A stretch of DNA of 64,000 nt, taken from assembly GCF_019097595.1 (NCBI RefSeq), contig NC_080710.1:20466780-20530779 (forward strand). The letters are read 5' to 3'. The translations under genes and the position numbers were made by a program. The notes beneath the pieces were generated by a model, which did not search any database, was not told where the DNA came from, and worked only from the letters and a program-made list of their open reading frames with translations. The stretch is from Hemibagrus wyckioides. Taxonomy: Eukaryota; Chordata; Actinopteri; Siluriformes; Bagridae. This document shows positions 1 to 13,422 of the stretch, in pieces; positions within the stretch are counted from its first letter, which is position 1; the number at the start of each line of letters is the position of its first letter.

Positions 1-959
1 TTTCAGGCAGGTTTTTACATCTCAGGAGGGTCTCCACCTCCAGTCTCAATAAAGCGTGACCAGCTGCAATAGCTTTTTAATTAGGAGCCATTAGTGCATG
101 GACAGTGTGCACCCAACACACACATACACACACACACAGAGCGAGAGAGCGAGAGAGACTAGTCAACTAGTCAAAACAAAATAGTGTTGTCAAGCACTTT
201 CCTGGTAAATACCATAGCTAAATTCAACCACTTAAATCTTTTTGAAAACAGGTTGTTTTTAATCATTATGACTGATTTGTTTTGATCTCTAATCTGTACT
301 GTGTGTACTACATTATCATATAATGGCCTGCACATGTTGATTTTTTGATATGTAGTACACCCTGTACAGAGCTGAGCTTAGACCAAATTTGTAATAATTA
401 AAATACCTTTTAAACTGACCACTTCATAAGCAACACATGAACTAGAATATATTATATATATATATATATAAAAAGAATTAAAAAAACAAATACTTGGGCA
501 TGAAAATAGCACAACGCCTAAACAATTAGATATACAAGCCTTTAATATACCTATACTTAACACAACATTCCTGCATCTGAAAGCGTGTGATTGGCAAGAC
601 AGCTCTGAGAAATTTAACAATTACTTCTATTTATATTTAGATATCAGCAGTCAAATAGTGTTTATCTTTAGAAAAGTGTTTATATATATTTTTCTTCTTC
701 TTCTTCTTCTTAAGCCCTCCTGCTTTTAAGCTTGATGCCACTGTTGTAAGACATGGGGAACTGAATGTGTTCGTTCTGAGGGGTCACTGGTACATAGTTT
801 TATGTAACAAAAGGGATGTGGTGATCCCTATTAGTATATTAAATGGTGGCAGACAACCCAGGATATTAGGTGTATTGGATCAGATAGTCTAAAACTGAAT
901 GAACATTTAACACTTGCTTGCAATAACTGCATCAAGATGGCGACAGTGACATCACCAAA
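1..959. other. Non-coding, no gene seen
   Basis: It contains a CA/GA run at 113-160, a short AT repeat at 450-470 and a CTT run at 694-711. The rest is unique-looking AT-rich sequence. If cenpw extends leftward this is its intron. Confidence 0.6.
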
Positions 960-1793
960 GTGTTATATTCTTTTTTTTTTGCTTTTTTGTGTGATTCTTT
1001 TCCAGGCTTTTACCACAGATTCTTTCAGATGTTGCCTGTTCTAAGGGATTTCTCACCTCAGTCTCCTCTTCAGAAAGTGAAACGCATTCTCAATTGGATT
1101 AAGATCTAGTGATTGATTTGGCCAGTCTAAAACCTTCCACTTTTACCCCTGACAAAGTCCTTTGTTCTGCTGGCAGTGTGTTGTGCATCATTGTCTTGCT
1201 ACATGATGAAGTTCCAAGTTCCTTCACCGTGACCAATGAGCTTGTAAGTTTTGGATCATGAGCAGATCCTTATTTCCGCCACACTTGGGCCTGTTCTTCA
1301 GTTTGGTGATAAGAAACATCAGTGGACTAACCCTGGCCTTCTGATTCTTACTGCTGATAAATGGTGATGAATCTTGTGGGACTCTGTGGAAGTGGATTAC
1401 GACACTCACACCAGCAATTTCTTTCCCTTTTCAGGACATTCCACATTCTTTTACTGGCTATGCCCAGCACTTGTGCAATGGCTCTGATTGATTTTTTTCT
1501 TTTTCCTCAGTTTCAGAAAAGGTTGCTTTACTCCTATAGACAGATTTCTGATCTTCGTGTCCCTTTTTTTTTTTTTACCAAAAACAGCCTCACTGGTAAA
1601 ACCAAGGGCTTAAACCAAAAGTAGAATTTCAGATTATTATTATTATTTTTTTTTTTTTTTAAATATTCAATCTAACAGGACACACCTAGACAAGAAGTAA
1701 TGCATGTCAGAAACATGTTCCAATATTTTTGATTACTTATGAAATATGTGGTTTCAAACAAATGGTTCCATGTTTTAAGTTGTTTAACACACA
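960..1793 (-). mobile_element. Decayed Tc1-like transposon, family A
   Basis: The plus strand reads as the reverse of a common fish Tc1-like transposase gene. Recognisable blocks are TTGGCCAGTCTAAAACCTTC, GTTTTGGATCATGAGCAGAT, and CTATGCCCAGCACTTGTGCA followed by ATGGCTCTGATTGATTTT (antisense of the helix-turn-helix region). Internal deletions and frameshifts leave no usable transposase. The 5' end of the element on the minus strand is near 1790. Confidence 0.75.
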
Positions 1794-1805
1794 CACACAC
1801 AGACT

Positions 1806-2600
1806 AACCATAACATTATGACCACCTGCCTAATATGTTTGTCTGCCTTTTGCTCCCAAAACAGCCCTGACCCATTGAAGCATGGACTCCACTAGATCCC
1901 TGAAGGTGTGCTGTGGTATCTGGCACCAAAATGTAAGCAGCAGATACTTTAAGTCATGTAAGTTGCGAGGTGGGGCCTCCGTGGATCAGACTTGTTTGTC
2001 CAGCACATCCCACAGATGCTCGTTTAGACTGAGATCTGGGGAATTTGGAGTCCAAGTCAACACCTCAAACTCGTTGTTGTCCTCATCAAACCATTCCTGA
2101 ACCATTTTTGCTTTGCGGCACGAGGCATTATCCTGCTTAAAGAGGCCACAGCCATCAGGGAATACAGTTTCCATGAAAGGGTGTACATGGTCTGCAACAT
2201 TGCTTAGGTAGTTGGTATGTGTAAATTGGTAACATCCACATGGATGGCAGGACCCAAGGTTTTCCAGCAGAACATTTCCCAAAGCATGATACTTCTTTAC
2301 ATAGTGCATCTTGGTGCCATGTGTTCCCCAGGTAAGCGAAGTGTGATGTAAAAGAAAATGTGATTCATCAGACCAGGCCACCTTCTTCCATTGCTCCGTG
2401 GTGCAGTTCTGATGCTCACGTGCCCAACGCTGGCGCTTTTGGCAGTGCACAGGGGTCAGCATGGGTACCCTGACTGGTCAGCCCCATTCCCAACAAACTG
2501 CAATGCAGTGTGTATTCTGACACCTTTCTACCAGAACCAGCATTTAACTTCTTCAGCAGTTTGAGCAACAGTAGCTCGTCTGTTAGACTAATCACTGTGT
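1806..2600 (-). mobile_element. Tc1-like transposon relic, family B (catalytic half)
   Basis: A minus-strand frame at 1986-2462 encodes a transposase segment with KWKKVAWSDESHF-type DDE context, VFPDGCGLFKQDN, and SPDLSLNEHLWDVLDKQV; DE and SPD residues of the Tc1/mariner core are visible. The element runs from an end near 1806 (ACCATAACATTATGACCACC) to about 2600, where the N-terminal DNA-binding part is missing. The middle is rearranged: the usual loop after LLHH is replaced by unrelated residues. It abuts family A. Confidence 0.85.
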
Positions 2601-3198
2601 TTAACCCCTCTGGGTGATCACGTTTTGATTCTATATGTGTTTATATTGCACAGATTGGTCTCCTAAAGTTTGCTGATTTAATAACATTTTAATGACATTT
2701 ATGGGTCTGTGCTTGGTCCTGATTTAAGAAACAGAATATACCCCATCTATTCATGTGCATATAAAAACACAGTTGTGGAAAAAATCAAGTTCCGTGTAAA
2801 TGAGGTTGTTTCTGTATGGTTATTGGTATGCATTTACTTGCCAATAAGTGGCATGACATGGCATGGTGATTTTTTTACACCTTATAAAATAATAATAAAC
2901 AAGTGAGACACCTATTTACAACGTAAACGCTCTCTCACAGGCATTAGTATGTCACAGCAGCTTGGGTTTACTGAACTATACCACAGTTATCTTTCTTTAC
3001 ATTTGATCAGATACGGTCAGATTACTGCTCTACACCCAGGAAAAACCGACAGTTTGTATCTGAATGCAACAAGAGTTTAGTATGAATGTAAATCTATAAT
3101 ATAATTCATCCATGAACGGTAATGAACCGCACTGTGTACATGTAAACAAGTTGAATCGCCATTTAGCTAACGAACGTTGTCTACGCCCCAAAACTTAC

Positions 3199-3285
3199 CA
3201 TCAAGTCCGCGTTTTTTCCAATCCGTACGTCCGATCTCTTTTTCATGTGAGCTTTTAAGGCTACTCTCGGCGCTTTCTTTAACAT
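3199..3285 (-). CDS. cenpw: Centromere protein W, first coding exon (partial gene)
   Basis: CENP-W is a small histone-fold protein that pairs with CENP-T in the CENP-T-W-S-X complex, which binds centromeric DNA and helps build the kinetochore. Seen: an ATG at 3285, 29 codons, then a consensus donor (GTAAGT) at 3198. The peptide starts MLKKAPR and ends KNADLM, which lines up without gaps with the human segment around KAPRGFLK...KSGDLL just before the histone fold. The start is therefore shorter at the N-terminus than human. The exon is phase 0. Position and strand fit the conserved HINT3-TRMT11-CENPW order. The histone-fold exons would lie below 3199; I searched 1-3198 for the conserved HRLAEE-like stretch and did not see it, so they are probably off the left edge. 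The identification rests on 29 residues plus synteny. Confidence 0.72.
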
Positions 3286-3620
3286 GACTGACTTTATAAT
3301 TTTACACTAAATTACACGTAAATTACAAACAACAGTTATAGCTGTTTTGAACCGGCGCGCGCGTTAATCTTGTCGCAGAATGATGACGCATTAAAGCAGC
3401 GACAGTGGACGAATACCAAACGCCTCTTCATAAGCTATGTAGTCCACTACGTATGGCGTTTAAAAACAGTGACTTAGAGATGCTGTAGTAAACATATAAA
3501 GGAAGTGCGGTGCCGTTTTAGATACGACGTTTCAGAGTCAAAAATAATGGTGCTTGTCGGTAGACACGCCCACAATACGGCGAAAACAGTCTGAGTGATA
3601 TCGCACTTCGTTTTCTTTGA
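3286..3620 (-). promoter_or_regulatory. Likely cenpw upstream region (CG-rich)
   Basis: The sequence upstream of the cenpw ATG is richer in CpG than its surroundings. It contains TTTGAA at 3346-3351 directly beside CCGGCGCGCGCG at 3352-3363. E2F-like GGCGCG sites next to a TTTGAA (CHR) element are typical of cell-cycle promoters, and CENP-W is a cell-cycle gene. However, the CHR-like element lies in reverse orientation relative to the gene. No TATA box is obvious. Function is inferred. Confidence 0.4.
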
Positions 3621-4087
3621 TAGATTACAAACTAGAAATGCTTGTACTTCTTACTTTCAGTCACATTTAGACTTTTGAGGTCACAGCGTACTATGACAGT
3701 AATTTCTGACTCTTTTTAATTGTTAGACAGGTATGCAGAAACCACTATGATAAAACAACAGCTGCAAAACATTAAAAACTGTCTCACGCATGTCTGTCCT
3801 ACTGCATTAATTTACCGCTGATATTCTGTACTGTTTTATCTACATTATTGCTAATTTATCAGAAAAATACCTCCCGTCTAAATCTGTAAATGGTATTTTC
3901 CATGTATTATTTTATGATAAGAAAATACATTTTAATTTAGGAAACATTTAGGTAGAAGCGTGAATTGTGCGTGTATAGTGAAGTGCGCATGCGCAGAAAT
4001 CCTCATATATATATATATTTTTTTTTTGTATTTTGAAATAAATTATTTTAGATGAAAATAAAAATGGATAATTAGTCCGAACACTGG

Positions 4088-4678
4088 CAAGCTTTTTCTA
4101 CTGACCTGTTGAAGCATGGACTCCACTAGATCCCTGAAGGTGTGCTGTGGTATCTGGTACCAAGTTGTTAGCATGGGCACCCTGACTGGTCTGCAGCTAT
4201 GTAGCCCCATACGCAACAAACTGTGTATTCTGACAGCTTTCTATCAGAACCAGCATTAACTTCAGCAATTTGATCAACAGTAGCTCATCTGTTGGATCGG
4301 ATCACACGGGCCAGCTTTCGCTCCCCACGTGCATCAATGAGCCTTGGCCACGCATTACCCTCTCACCAGTTCACCACTGTTTCTTCCTTGGACCACTTTT
4401 GATAGATACTGACCACTGCAGACCAGGAACACCCCACAAGAGCTGCAGTTTTGGAGATGCTCTGATCCAGTGGTCTAGCCATCACAATTTGGCCCTTGTC
4501 AAACTCGCTCAAATCCTTACGCTCTTCCATTTTACCTGTTTCTAACACATCAACTTTGAGGACAAAATGTTCACTTGCTGCCTAATATATCCCACCCACT
4601 AACAGGTGCCATGATGAGGAGATAATCAGTCTTATTCACTTTACCTGTCAGTACTCATAATGTTATGGCTGATCGGTA
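4088..4678 (-). mobile_element. Internally deleted Tc1-like element, family B
   Basis: The low-coordinate part repeats 1866-1930 (GAAGCATGGACTCCACTAGA) and then jumps to sequence matching 2456 onward (AGCATGGGCACCCTGACTGG), so about 520 bp holding most of the DDE domain has been lost. A minus frame at 4363-4548 keeps the N-terminal HTH start ([15 protein letters not shown]). The outer end reads CATAATGTTATGGCTGATCG at about 4657-4676. It sits about 0.8 kb upstream of the cenpw start. Confidence 0.85.
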
Positions 4679-7600
4679 AACTTGCCAATTTGTAAAAACG
4701 CCTATGCATTTTTCATGTAGTATTAGGGTTTTTTTTGTTTGTTTTATATTGTTTTGTTTGGGGTTTTTTTTTGTACACCAGAATGCTGTGCACTTTCTGG
4801 TTGTACAGACTGACAGGCTGCTATTTGTCTATTTTGTGCTTCATGCTATAGAACTGCTTTAAAATTTCCCAGTTGCTTTTTTTTTATTATTTTTTTTTAT
4901 CTTTCTTCATTTCAGTATGTCATTTGACATCTACTAATGTACCAAATGACTACAGGCTTTTGAAAATTGGCATGAAACTGGTAGAAGGTCGCTGCAGGCT
5001 TGCATAATTCCCTACTAATTATGTTATATGGCAGCTAGGTTTACTACAGCAATGCATTAGGTATTACTTCTAAAGTACAAAGCACATGAGACATCTGCAG
5101 ATCATTTGCTAAATTTTAAAATAATATATAATGTAATATGTATCTGAAACTCTGCCAGAACTTTGAGTCCATTTTGAAGGCACATGTTTTTTTTTTCGGT
5201 TTCTATTAATGGCTTTTGTCTTTGACATTTTGCTAGGTTTTTTGCCCAACCCCAGGTTTTATATATCATACTTTTTAATAGTATGTATCAAGTACACCTT
5301 CTCACATATTCTCTCTTCATCTGTGAGTGTTTAAATAACAAACATAAAAGTGCTGGAGTAAAAAAGGGTCTTACACAAATATGTCAGCATAATAGATGGA
5401 GTTGTCCCAGACATCAACGCTGATTAAAGTTGTTATCAAATTATCACACAGCAATGTAGGTTTAATAGTACCTTATCTAGCATCCGGTAAAAGGTTTAAG
5501 AAAAAGGGTGTCTTAGAGTTTCTTTCCCTTTTTTTCTGTTTGGGTTTGAGATGATTTATAAAGTCACAGATAGATAAATTACAGCAGATGAAGTCACTGT
5601 TTGCTGATTAAACAATAAAACACTATGGGTGGCTGAATGCTGGCAGAGAGTTGCAACACGAAATAAAATAGCCATTTGTAATCGTTTATTAAAAATGTGT
5701 TCAATTTCCTTTTAATTTCCTTTTGAATAAAATTTAATGATCATCATGATGCCCACATAAATCATTTCAGAATGAATATAAATATAAATGAACCCACTCA
5801 CTTTAAAGCTAGCTATCACAGACTGCAGCGAAGGATTTTGGACAAGAGTGTCAAGAGTGTAAAGTTAGGAATGGGGGTCGAATATTAGCTCATTCAACCA
5901 AGCAGAAACGTGACATTTAGCATACAACACATATCGGATTGATTGGAGAATATGAGAATGAGATTTTCTTAACGCCAAATGCCATTCTTTTTGTAGATTG
6001 TTAGCTGTCAGCGGAAAGCACCATATTTTTCCACTTTTTGCTTCAGCACCGTTCTAGCTTTCCCTGTGCTTGCGTGATCAAAGCTCTTTCATACATCATT
6101 AACTGCTAAAACAACTCCCGCTATAAAGCTTTATCACCCTCATCTTCACGCTCTGCTTTTAATTCCATTAATTCTGCACACAGTGAGCGCTGCCCTTATG
6201 CTGCTATAATCTCACCATAATATCCTGCAGTGTTTGTTGGGGAAACAACCCCCAAAAATACTGTTGTCAGTGAAATGCTGGTGTGTGCCATAATCACTCA
6301 AAAACACTGAAGTGACACAGATTTATAATATTTCTGTGGATATCCCTGTTTTGATAAATCAAATAATGAGGGCAGATGGATCACAGGAGCCCCGAAGACA
6401 ACATATATTTAGCCTGCTGAATTACCTTGTCCAAACACTGTCCCAATGTGCATCTAATTCATCAGGTCTATAGTGAGGGAGGAAGGACTTCGCCCCAGCA
6501 TCTGCTTTCCAGGCTTGTGTTCTGTTCAGCCTCATATTTACAGTTTGCAGGTATGTTTGAGTATCTGTTTCTTATTTTCATTCAAATCTGAGATAAGAGA
6601 GAAATATTAGGAATGACATTACTCCTCATGTCAAGGCTTCAGTATATTGTTTGGTTTGTCTGCTTAACAATATAGTATCTTCTGAGGCTCACTTCAGAGT
6701 AATGCACATTATTTATTTTAAGGTATTATGGTTTATTCCAGATCAAGTACTGAATGGAATATAATTTCACATGAGTTACAGCTGTTATAAATAGTGCTAG
6801 AAGTAGTACTATTGCAGCTTACACAGTTTGATCGTTCAGTGGAAACATTTGGTGCCTGGTTATATGTGATACTGAAAGTTCAGATGGCAAAGTCACCTTT
6901 GGGAAATAACAACTATCTGCAAAGCGACTCTCATGTTTAAGTCATCTGCCAGTTCATACAGCAGTTGTAGAGTCCAGACTCGCAACACAGAGTTGCAATT
7001 TAAAGCAGGTGCATAAAGGCCATAGTATAGCACAGAAACTCAAACGGAATATATGTTAAGGATTTTCCTGTCCCTGCTGAATATCACAACAACTGGAGTA
7101 ATACGTTCCACACATGAGTGAGTGGTGATTAAATAAAGATGTTAGTATTTCTTTGAAGGTCCATTGATTTGCACTTCAGTGAACCTCAGTTATGAGTACA
7201 AAAAGTGATACTACTGACACCGTTTGAAGAGTGGACTATATAGAGAATGTAACTGTAGATTACTGAATACTTACAAAAAGGCACTGAAGCAGACAACCTC
7301 TGTATTTCTGATGAGTTAATGTTGCCATGGAAAATTACAATATCAAATAGCCTACATGTGTTCAAATGTTATGAGATACACATGACTCCTTACATGAAGC
7401 CTCTCAGAGCCCATATGCCATCTAAATCACTACAGTCTGTTGGGTAAACACATGCTATCCGATCCACTTCAGCAGAAAGTGGAATATGTCAAAGAATAGA
7501 ACTGACAAGATAACCTTTTACTTGAATTTTTAACTCCTGAGTTGGATCGGCCTTACTGAAAACAAGCATTTTCTACAGCTTTCCACAAAATGGTTTTTTT

Positions 7601-8639
7601 TTTTTTCCTTTGTCCTTGGCCAAATTCCACCCACCAGCCAGCTCCCACATCATACAACAGCTTCCTCATATGCTTTCTAAGAGATACAAAAAATCCAGGC
7701 TCTGCATCTTTACAGCGTAACATCCTCAGAAGAAAGCGTAATCTGCCTGAGCTATCTGTCTGCTTCCGCATACATGAACGCACAGATGCCATTGATTGGC
7801 TAGTTTAGCCGTGATTGACAGTGGAGAGAGTATGTGATCCCTCCTACCCAGACAACACAACAGATTTTGCTCTCTTAACTTGCATGGATGGCACTTTGTT
7901 TCGCTGATGTTTTACTATTTACATGCGTTCCTACACTAATGTGATAAGTAGGCTATGTCTGCTTGAACTGTATTTTGAAATCTTTTGGTTGATATTTATT
8001 TAAACTAATTTTTTTGGACTAGTTTGGACTAGTTTTGGCTATGTGCCACTCTTTTAATTCAGTTTTAAACTGTTTCATTCATGCCCTCATGTAATGCCAT
8101 TTTTGTAACTGACCTTAAAATTTTTCTCATTTGTCACTCAAACATTGAATTGCTCCCTTTATTTTTCTTTTTTCATCCTGTAGATTCCAATTACAACCTT
8201 TACACCGCTTTATCATACAGAAACAGAAACACTCCCATACTATGTACTATTTAATATAATCAATATAATATAATCATGTACCTTGTTATTACTGTGATTT
8301 GCTGCTGTTAATAAAAGTGAGAATTCTAGCTATCATTTGACTGAATACAGTCTCAGATTCTTCAAGGGTTCTTTAGATAGCTAAAGATTTTTTTGTTTCA
8401 GAAAATGCTTCTAGTACATCCGAAATATTTCACTGCTATTTTTAATATGAGTGTACAAGCACTCAAATTACAGAGTTAAAATCCAGTTAATTGTGGATTA
8501 AATTCAGTTAATTGTGGCTGTCTCTGTTGTTCTTACAATCATACTGCTACTTGTTGTACTTACAATCATATTTGTTTTGTTCAAATAGTGTGTTACTCTT
8601 GTGTTACTGTCTCTTCTACAGTTATGTGAATTGTTGCTT
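4679..8639. other. Gene-free stretch
   Basis: Only short chance frames are present. The part at 5850-6540 is less AT-rich, has no recognisable repeat, and includes homeobox-like ATTAATTCTG and ATTAACTG words; it could hold conserved regulatory sequence, but that is not shown. Confidence 0.5.
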
Positions 8640-8876
8640 TTCATCCATATTCTGTACTGTTTATCCATTACACAGCCTATCTCAGGGAACTCTGGGCACA
8701 AGTACCCATATAAACATTTAGATCAGTTTAACACACGTCTCTGAACCGAGGGAGGAAACAGCAAGTACATGGAGAAAACTCCTGAAGCACGGGGAGATCA
8801 CGCAAACTCTGCATGCACAGGAGCAGGAATCAAACCCACCAACCTGGTGGTGCAACTAAGCCACTGTGCCCCCCAG
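8640..8876 (-). mobile_element. tRNA-headed fish SINE (antisense)
   Basis: The minus strand begins GGGGGCACAGTGGCTTAG (A-box-like) and then GGTTTGATTCCTGC (B-box-like), followed by the body GAGTTTGCGTGATCTCCCCG and TTTCCTCCCTCGGTTCAGAG. This is a very common fish SINE-type repeat. Related fragments occur at 38933-39050, 46195-46400, 49562-49690, 51460-51625 and 59325-59400. Confidence 0.65.
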
Positions 8877-8967
8877 CATGTCAAAATAATAAAGGAAATA
8901 TAATGTACATGTATGTAGATATAATTATCCTGCAATATACCCACAATAAAGTAATAAAGATGCAGGG

Positions 8968-8994
8968 ATGTGTGTGTGTGTGTGTGTGTGTGTG
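8968..8994. repeat. (TG)n microsatellite
   Basis: Pure TG run of 27 bp. Confidence 0.9.
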
Positions 8995-8995
8995 A

Positions 8996-11364
8996 ATAAG
9001 GTCACTTACATAAATATAAAAGGATATGAAAGGTACTTCCAGAACCCTTCAAATACGTGTGATTAATGAATTATTCACATCTAGAATACTGGTGCAGGAC
9101 ACTTGATGCTGAGGAGGGTTGTCTTTCATTTATGAAATCCAGTGTAATAATGGCGGCTTTAGCTTTGTTGAAGGTTTCAGGGAACAGCAACATCTGTTTT
9201 TATGCAGTGCTTAAATATGCAAGAAATGATAGAATAGTTGTAGAGTAGAAACCTTAAACATTCATGCCTATTCTCTTCAGTATCATGTGTTTTGTTATTT
9301 CCATACCATAATTAACAATGCCTCAGTTTCACTTCCCATGCTGGTGAGAACGCTGGATATCATGAGGAGAGACCAAAACAATGTGGTGGGACATTGTGGA
9401 ATTATGTTTCAAAGTTCTACTAGTACCATGTTGTCCAAATGGATTCTTTGTCAAATCTGAGGGTTTCATAAGAAAAGGGGGGTGAGTAGAAACAGGAGGT
9501 TTTTTTCTTATACAGTATACATAAATGTATCTTGTATATGACTTAATTTCACTTTATATAGGTAGTTTTGGATGTTTCATGTTGTACCATTTGTTGAAAC
9601 GCGTTTATAGTTTAGATTTAGAAATGATTCAAAGTACATTATTGGACCTCTATTATCAAATTTCTAGGTAGAAGACATGCTAACGGTAAAAAGGGTATGT
9701 ATGAGGATACCTCTGCGACAAGGAATGGTACAGGTTATTACTTTGTGTATATTGAATTCACTGAACATGAGTCATGAAAGAAACTGAGATGTGCTGATCA
9801 GCAGAATCACCTGTCCTGCCCTGGAATATCAATTATTCAGTCTGGTGGGATGTGGTGTACATCCTGTTATACATCTGTCTTCAGCATTTCTCTTTATGCT
9901 ACTAGGATAACTACTTTACCTAACTGCAAACCCAATCCATCAGCCTTGTGCTTATTTAACTAAACGTTTCAACTCCAGAGCCAAGGAGTTCACTGAGAGC
10001 TTTGTCCGTGTGGCCTTTGAAATCCAATCTCTTGCGGAAGCGAGCTGAGGAGTATGGCTCTGAGAGAAAGTGGGAACAGTGAAGAGAGATGGAACATTTG
10101 TTTGCATTCCCGCATGGTGTTTATGTTTCCTGTGGTACAGCGCCTGACCACGGACCCAACTGTGGTCGCACAAGCGAGACACTCCGGAGCTCTGCATATT
10201 AAGAATGATAAATATTGACAAGGTTATGGATTAAGAGGGGGGTGTTTGCTACTTGTGACAAAAGGTTTCTGATTGAAGAATAACAAGCAGCTGTCACAGG
10301 ACTGGCCATTGATTACAATAATGAAAAAGCTGTCAAGCTATAGAATGTGTGTTTTTAGTTGTGAGAAGTGTTGTGCTCATTCCATCATCCTCTAATAACC
10401 GCACATCTCACATGCTTTATATACGTATCTTATTTCATCAAGCTTGCAATAATATCTGGATATTGTCTGTGAGACCACACTGGTTCTCAGTTTAACAATT
10501 TTTTCCACTTCCTGACCATTTAACCAACTCCTTCTCCTGAACCTCCACTGCCCCCCATGGAGAGAATAATACTCCTGTCTCACTTCATGCAGTCTGTTAT
10601 CTGATGACATTCCTGGGTGTCAGAGACACACTGGAGATTCCAACAGCTTGCTGTCTTATCAGAACATCATGAGCTCTCACAAGATGCACTGACTGCATCC
10701 CTTCACCAGTGTTTCCCTCTCAACAGCCAGAAAACAAGTGTGGAGTGTGGCTTTTTTTTTTTTCTCCTAGGACAGAAATCATGAAACTATGTACAAGCAC
10801 TAGGACAAGCACTTATTAGAATTCTCAATCAGTTGAAGTGATCTGACCATTTGTAACTTATACTCAATAAGAGTGTATTAAAAGAAGAAAAGCAAAGGTC
10901 CTTGTAAAGAAACCTGGCAGATTTTACAATTACATTCTTAAGCATTTAAGTATTCCCAGTGCAATTTATTGTTAAGGATGTCAAAGGCTTAGAGCAGTGT
11001 GAAGGGTGAAATGAGCAAATAAACCAGATTTATTGCTAGAAACAGAACACTATGTAAAATGATCTAGGCTTAACTACAACCCACAAACAACTCATGCTGG
11101 AGTGTTATGTCATGTATGACATCCTTTTGTATTCTTTTTCATATCAGACTTTATGTATTTATTTATTGGAAACATTGGAAACCTGCATAAATGTAACATT
11201 ATTATTAACATGCATTATTACATCCACTGCTTAAACTCTCCGGACCAATTCTCATATCTTATCTTATTATTACACGCTAAAGTGTGTTACAAACAAATTA
11301 AAGAAAGAAACAAGAGCTTTATTAAGGTGAAATGTAAAGTGCTAAAAGGTATTTTCTTAACGTA
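8996..11364. other. Gene-free stretch
   Basis: No coding exon or recognisable repeat was found. The frames at 9952-10610 have no family features. Confidence 0.5.
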
Positions 11365-12430
11365 AAAGTATTTTCTGGTGTTTTGATGATGGTGTTAGAG
11401 AGCATTGTCTCCATGTCACTCCAAATTCTCCCATATAATTTCAGCTGGGTTGAGATTTGGTGACTGTTCATTTCATATACTTGAAACCAGGATGAGGATA
11501 AAGGATAAATGCAATCAGTCACAAGAACTTTCTATTGATTTGTACTGACCCTTCCCTGTAATAGCAATTTTCCACAATCACTCTGAGTAATGTCTCTGTC
11601 TGAAGTCCCTTCTCTACCAGCACAAAAATCATTAATAGTAGTACAGAGTTGTGTCTGCCAATGTTTATTGCTCTTCTCCAAAACCATTTGTCTGGTGGAT
11701 TTAAGATGCCATGCAATGTAAATAATTTAAGCAGCAATTCAGTGTTTCAGATTCATTTGTATTTATTTGCACACTGTCATGTCTTATCACTATTTAGCTT
11801 AATCATACATTCCTTGTGATCCAAGGACCCCTTCCAGTTGAGGTAAATCCCAGTGGCTCATTTTGTTTGACCCTATATAAAGTGTTCAGCTTCATTTTAC
11901 CTTACCAGCTGGTATTCAGCCCCTTGTGTGTGTTTTTTTCTCTGCTAAGGTGTGCACGCAAACTATTTTCACCAAAGATTAGATTATTGTCACACTTCTG
12001 TGAGGAAAGATGACTCATCTGACCATATCACTTTTTCCTACATCTCTAGAACAGTGTCTGTGGTTTGTGGTCGAGTGAAATAACAAGTGTGGGTTCTTCT
12101 GTGCAGCGTAAATATACTACACCTCGCTGTATGGTTGTGGACAGATTGATCTGCCTGGCTGATCGCATCCTGTGCTGACATTCTCAATCACTCATTGAAT
12201 AGATGCTCTTCAGATTTCCTTACATGTGGCACTCATGCACATGCACGATATGCACAATTCCAACCATATTTTTCCCATAGCATAATTCAGCATTTTCAGA
12301 CAGGCCACAGGGCATGGTAGGATATTAATTACTTAACTGTATCACCCAGGTTGTGTTTTACCAGCCCTTTTTTTTGTAAATGTATCTGTCATGTTTCATA
12401 CTATTTCCAGTCAATTACATTGTAATTACT
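11365..12430 (-). mobile_element. Very decayed Tc1-like element
   Basis: The plus strand keeps antisense Tc1 hallmarks: TTCAGCTGGGTTGAGATTTG at about 11441-11460 (antisense of the SPDLNP region) and AAGATGACTCATCTGACCAT near 12007-12026 (antisense of SDES). Intervening blocks match the layout of a full-length element but are saturated with indels. No usable frame remains. Boundaries are approximate. Confidence 0.5.
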
Positions 12431-12734
12431 GAATAGTTCATAGCTCTTGCTATTCTTTAAGACGAATAGGTGAATAAAAAGACGATAATGTAATCAGTTC
12501 GGAAATTGTGAGTGGTTTTGAATTTGAGGTATGTTCATTTTTTGGTGTGTGTCTGTGTGAAACATTTTAGAGAGTGAGAAGCGTGGTGGATGGTTGATGT
12601 GGCATTTTTGGGGGAGTGGAGTGTTCAGGTTATCAGGGCAATGCTGCTGCGATAAGTCAGGCTGATTATTCTCTCCCATTAACAATCCCTGTTGCAATTC
12701 AATTAACCATAAGGCACCCTGGTTAAAAAAAAAA

Positions 12735-12743
12735 GAGAGAGAG

Positions 12744-12774
<31 letters not shown>

Positions 12775-12784
12775 ACAGACAGAC
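12735..12784. repeat. (GA)n(CA)n microsatellite
   Basis: A short GA run leads into about 40 bp of CA. Confidence 0.9.
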
Positions 12785-13387
12785 AAATTCCACCTCCTAC
12801 TGTCTCGAAGCATCTGCCTGGTGGTTTGGAGTCCATGGTCAAAGTTTTCTTCTAGGATTAAATAAACTCAATCCATCCATCTGACTGTGAGAGCCATGGG
12901 AGCTCCTCCTGACAAGAATGTGTGTGCGGCGAGGCATTGTGCCCTCTGTTAGCTTAACAGTTTGTTTTACGTGCTTGGGTTCACTGACCTTAGCCTGTGA
13001 ACATATGGGACTACAGGACCAAGATGCCTCTCATTCTTGCTGTATCACTCATTTAGTCTCCTTATTTTGAGGGAATCTCCTTATATAACATCACTTCTAT
13101 CAAACCTGATCTTACCTCGCTCTGCAGTTCAATGTGTCAATATATTGTGCTCATGAAATCTTTCTAGAAAGGTCTTACTCTGGTGTGGGAGTTCCTCACA
13201 ATGTCATGTAGGACAAGAGGAGAGAAAACAGAGCTGTTGGTGATATGTTTAAATCAACATGGCTACTAAATCCTCCCTATCAGTAATTTGTTGTCTGACC
13301 CAAGACTGGGTGGTGAAATTAAGCAGATCCAAACCATTTATCATGGTCATGCTACTGAAAAAGACATTGCAGATCCTGAAGCTATAT

Positions 13388-13422
13388 TACACACACACAC
13401 ACACATACACACACACACACAT
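13388..13422. repeat. (CA)n microsatellite
   Basis: CA repeat with one TA interruption. Confidence 0.9.

Noticed and set aside
7553..7808. Overlapping frames of 72 and 79 codons on both strands
   Set aside because: No family resemblance, poly-T/poly-K content, and no neighbouring exon that would join in phase.
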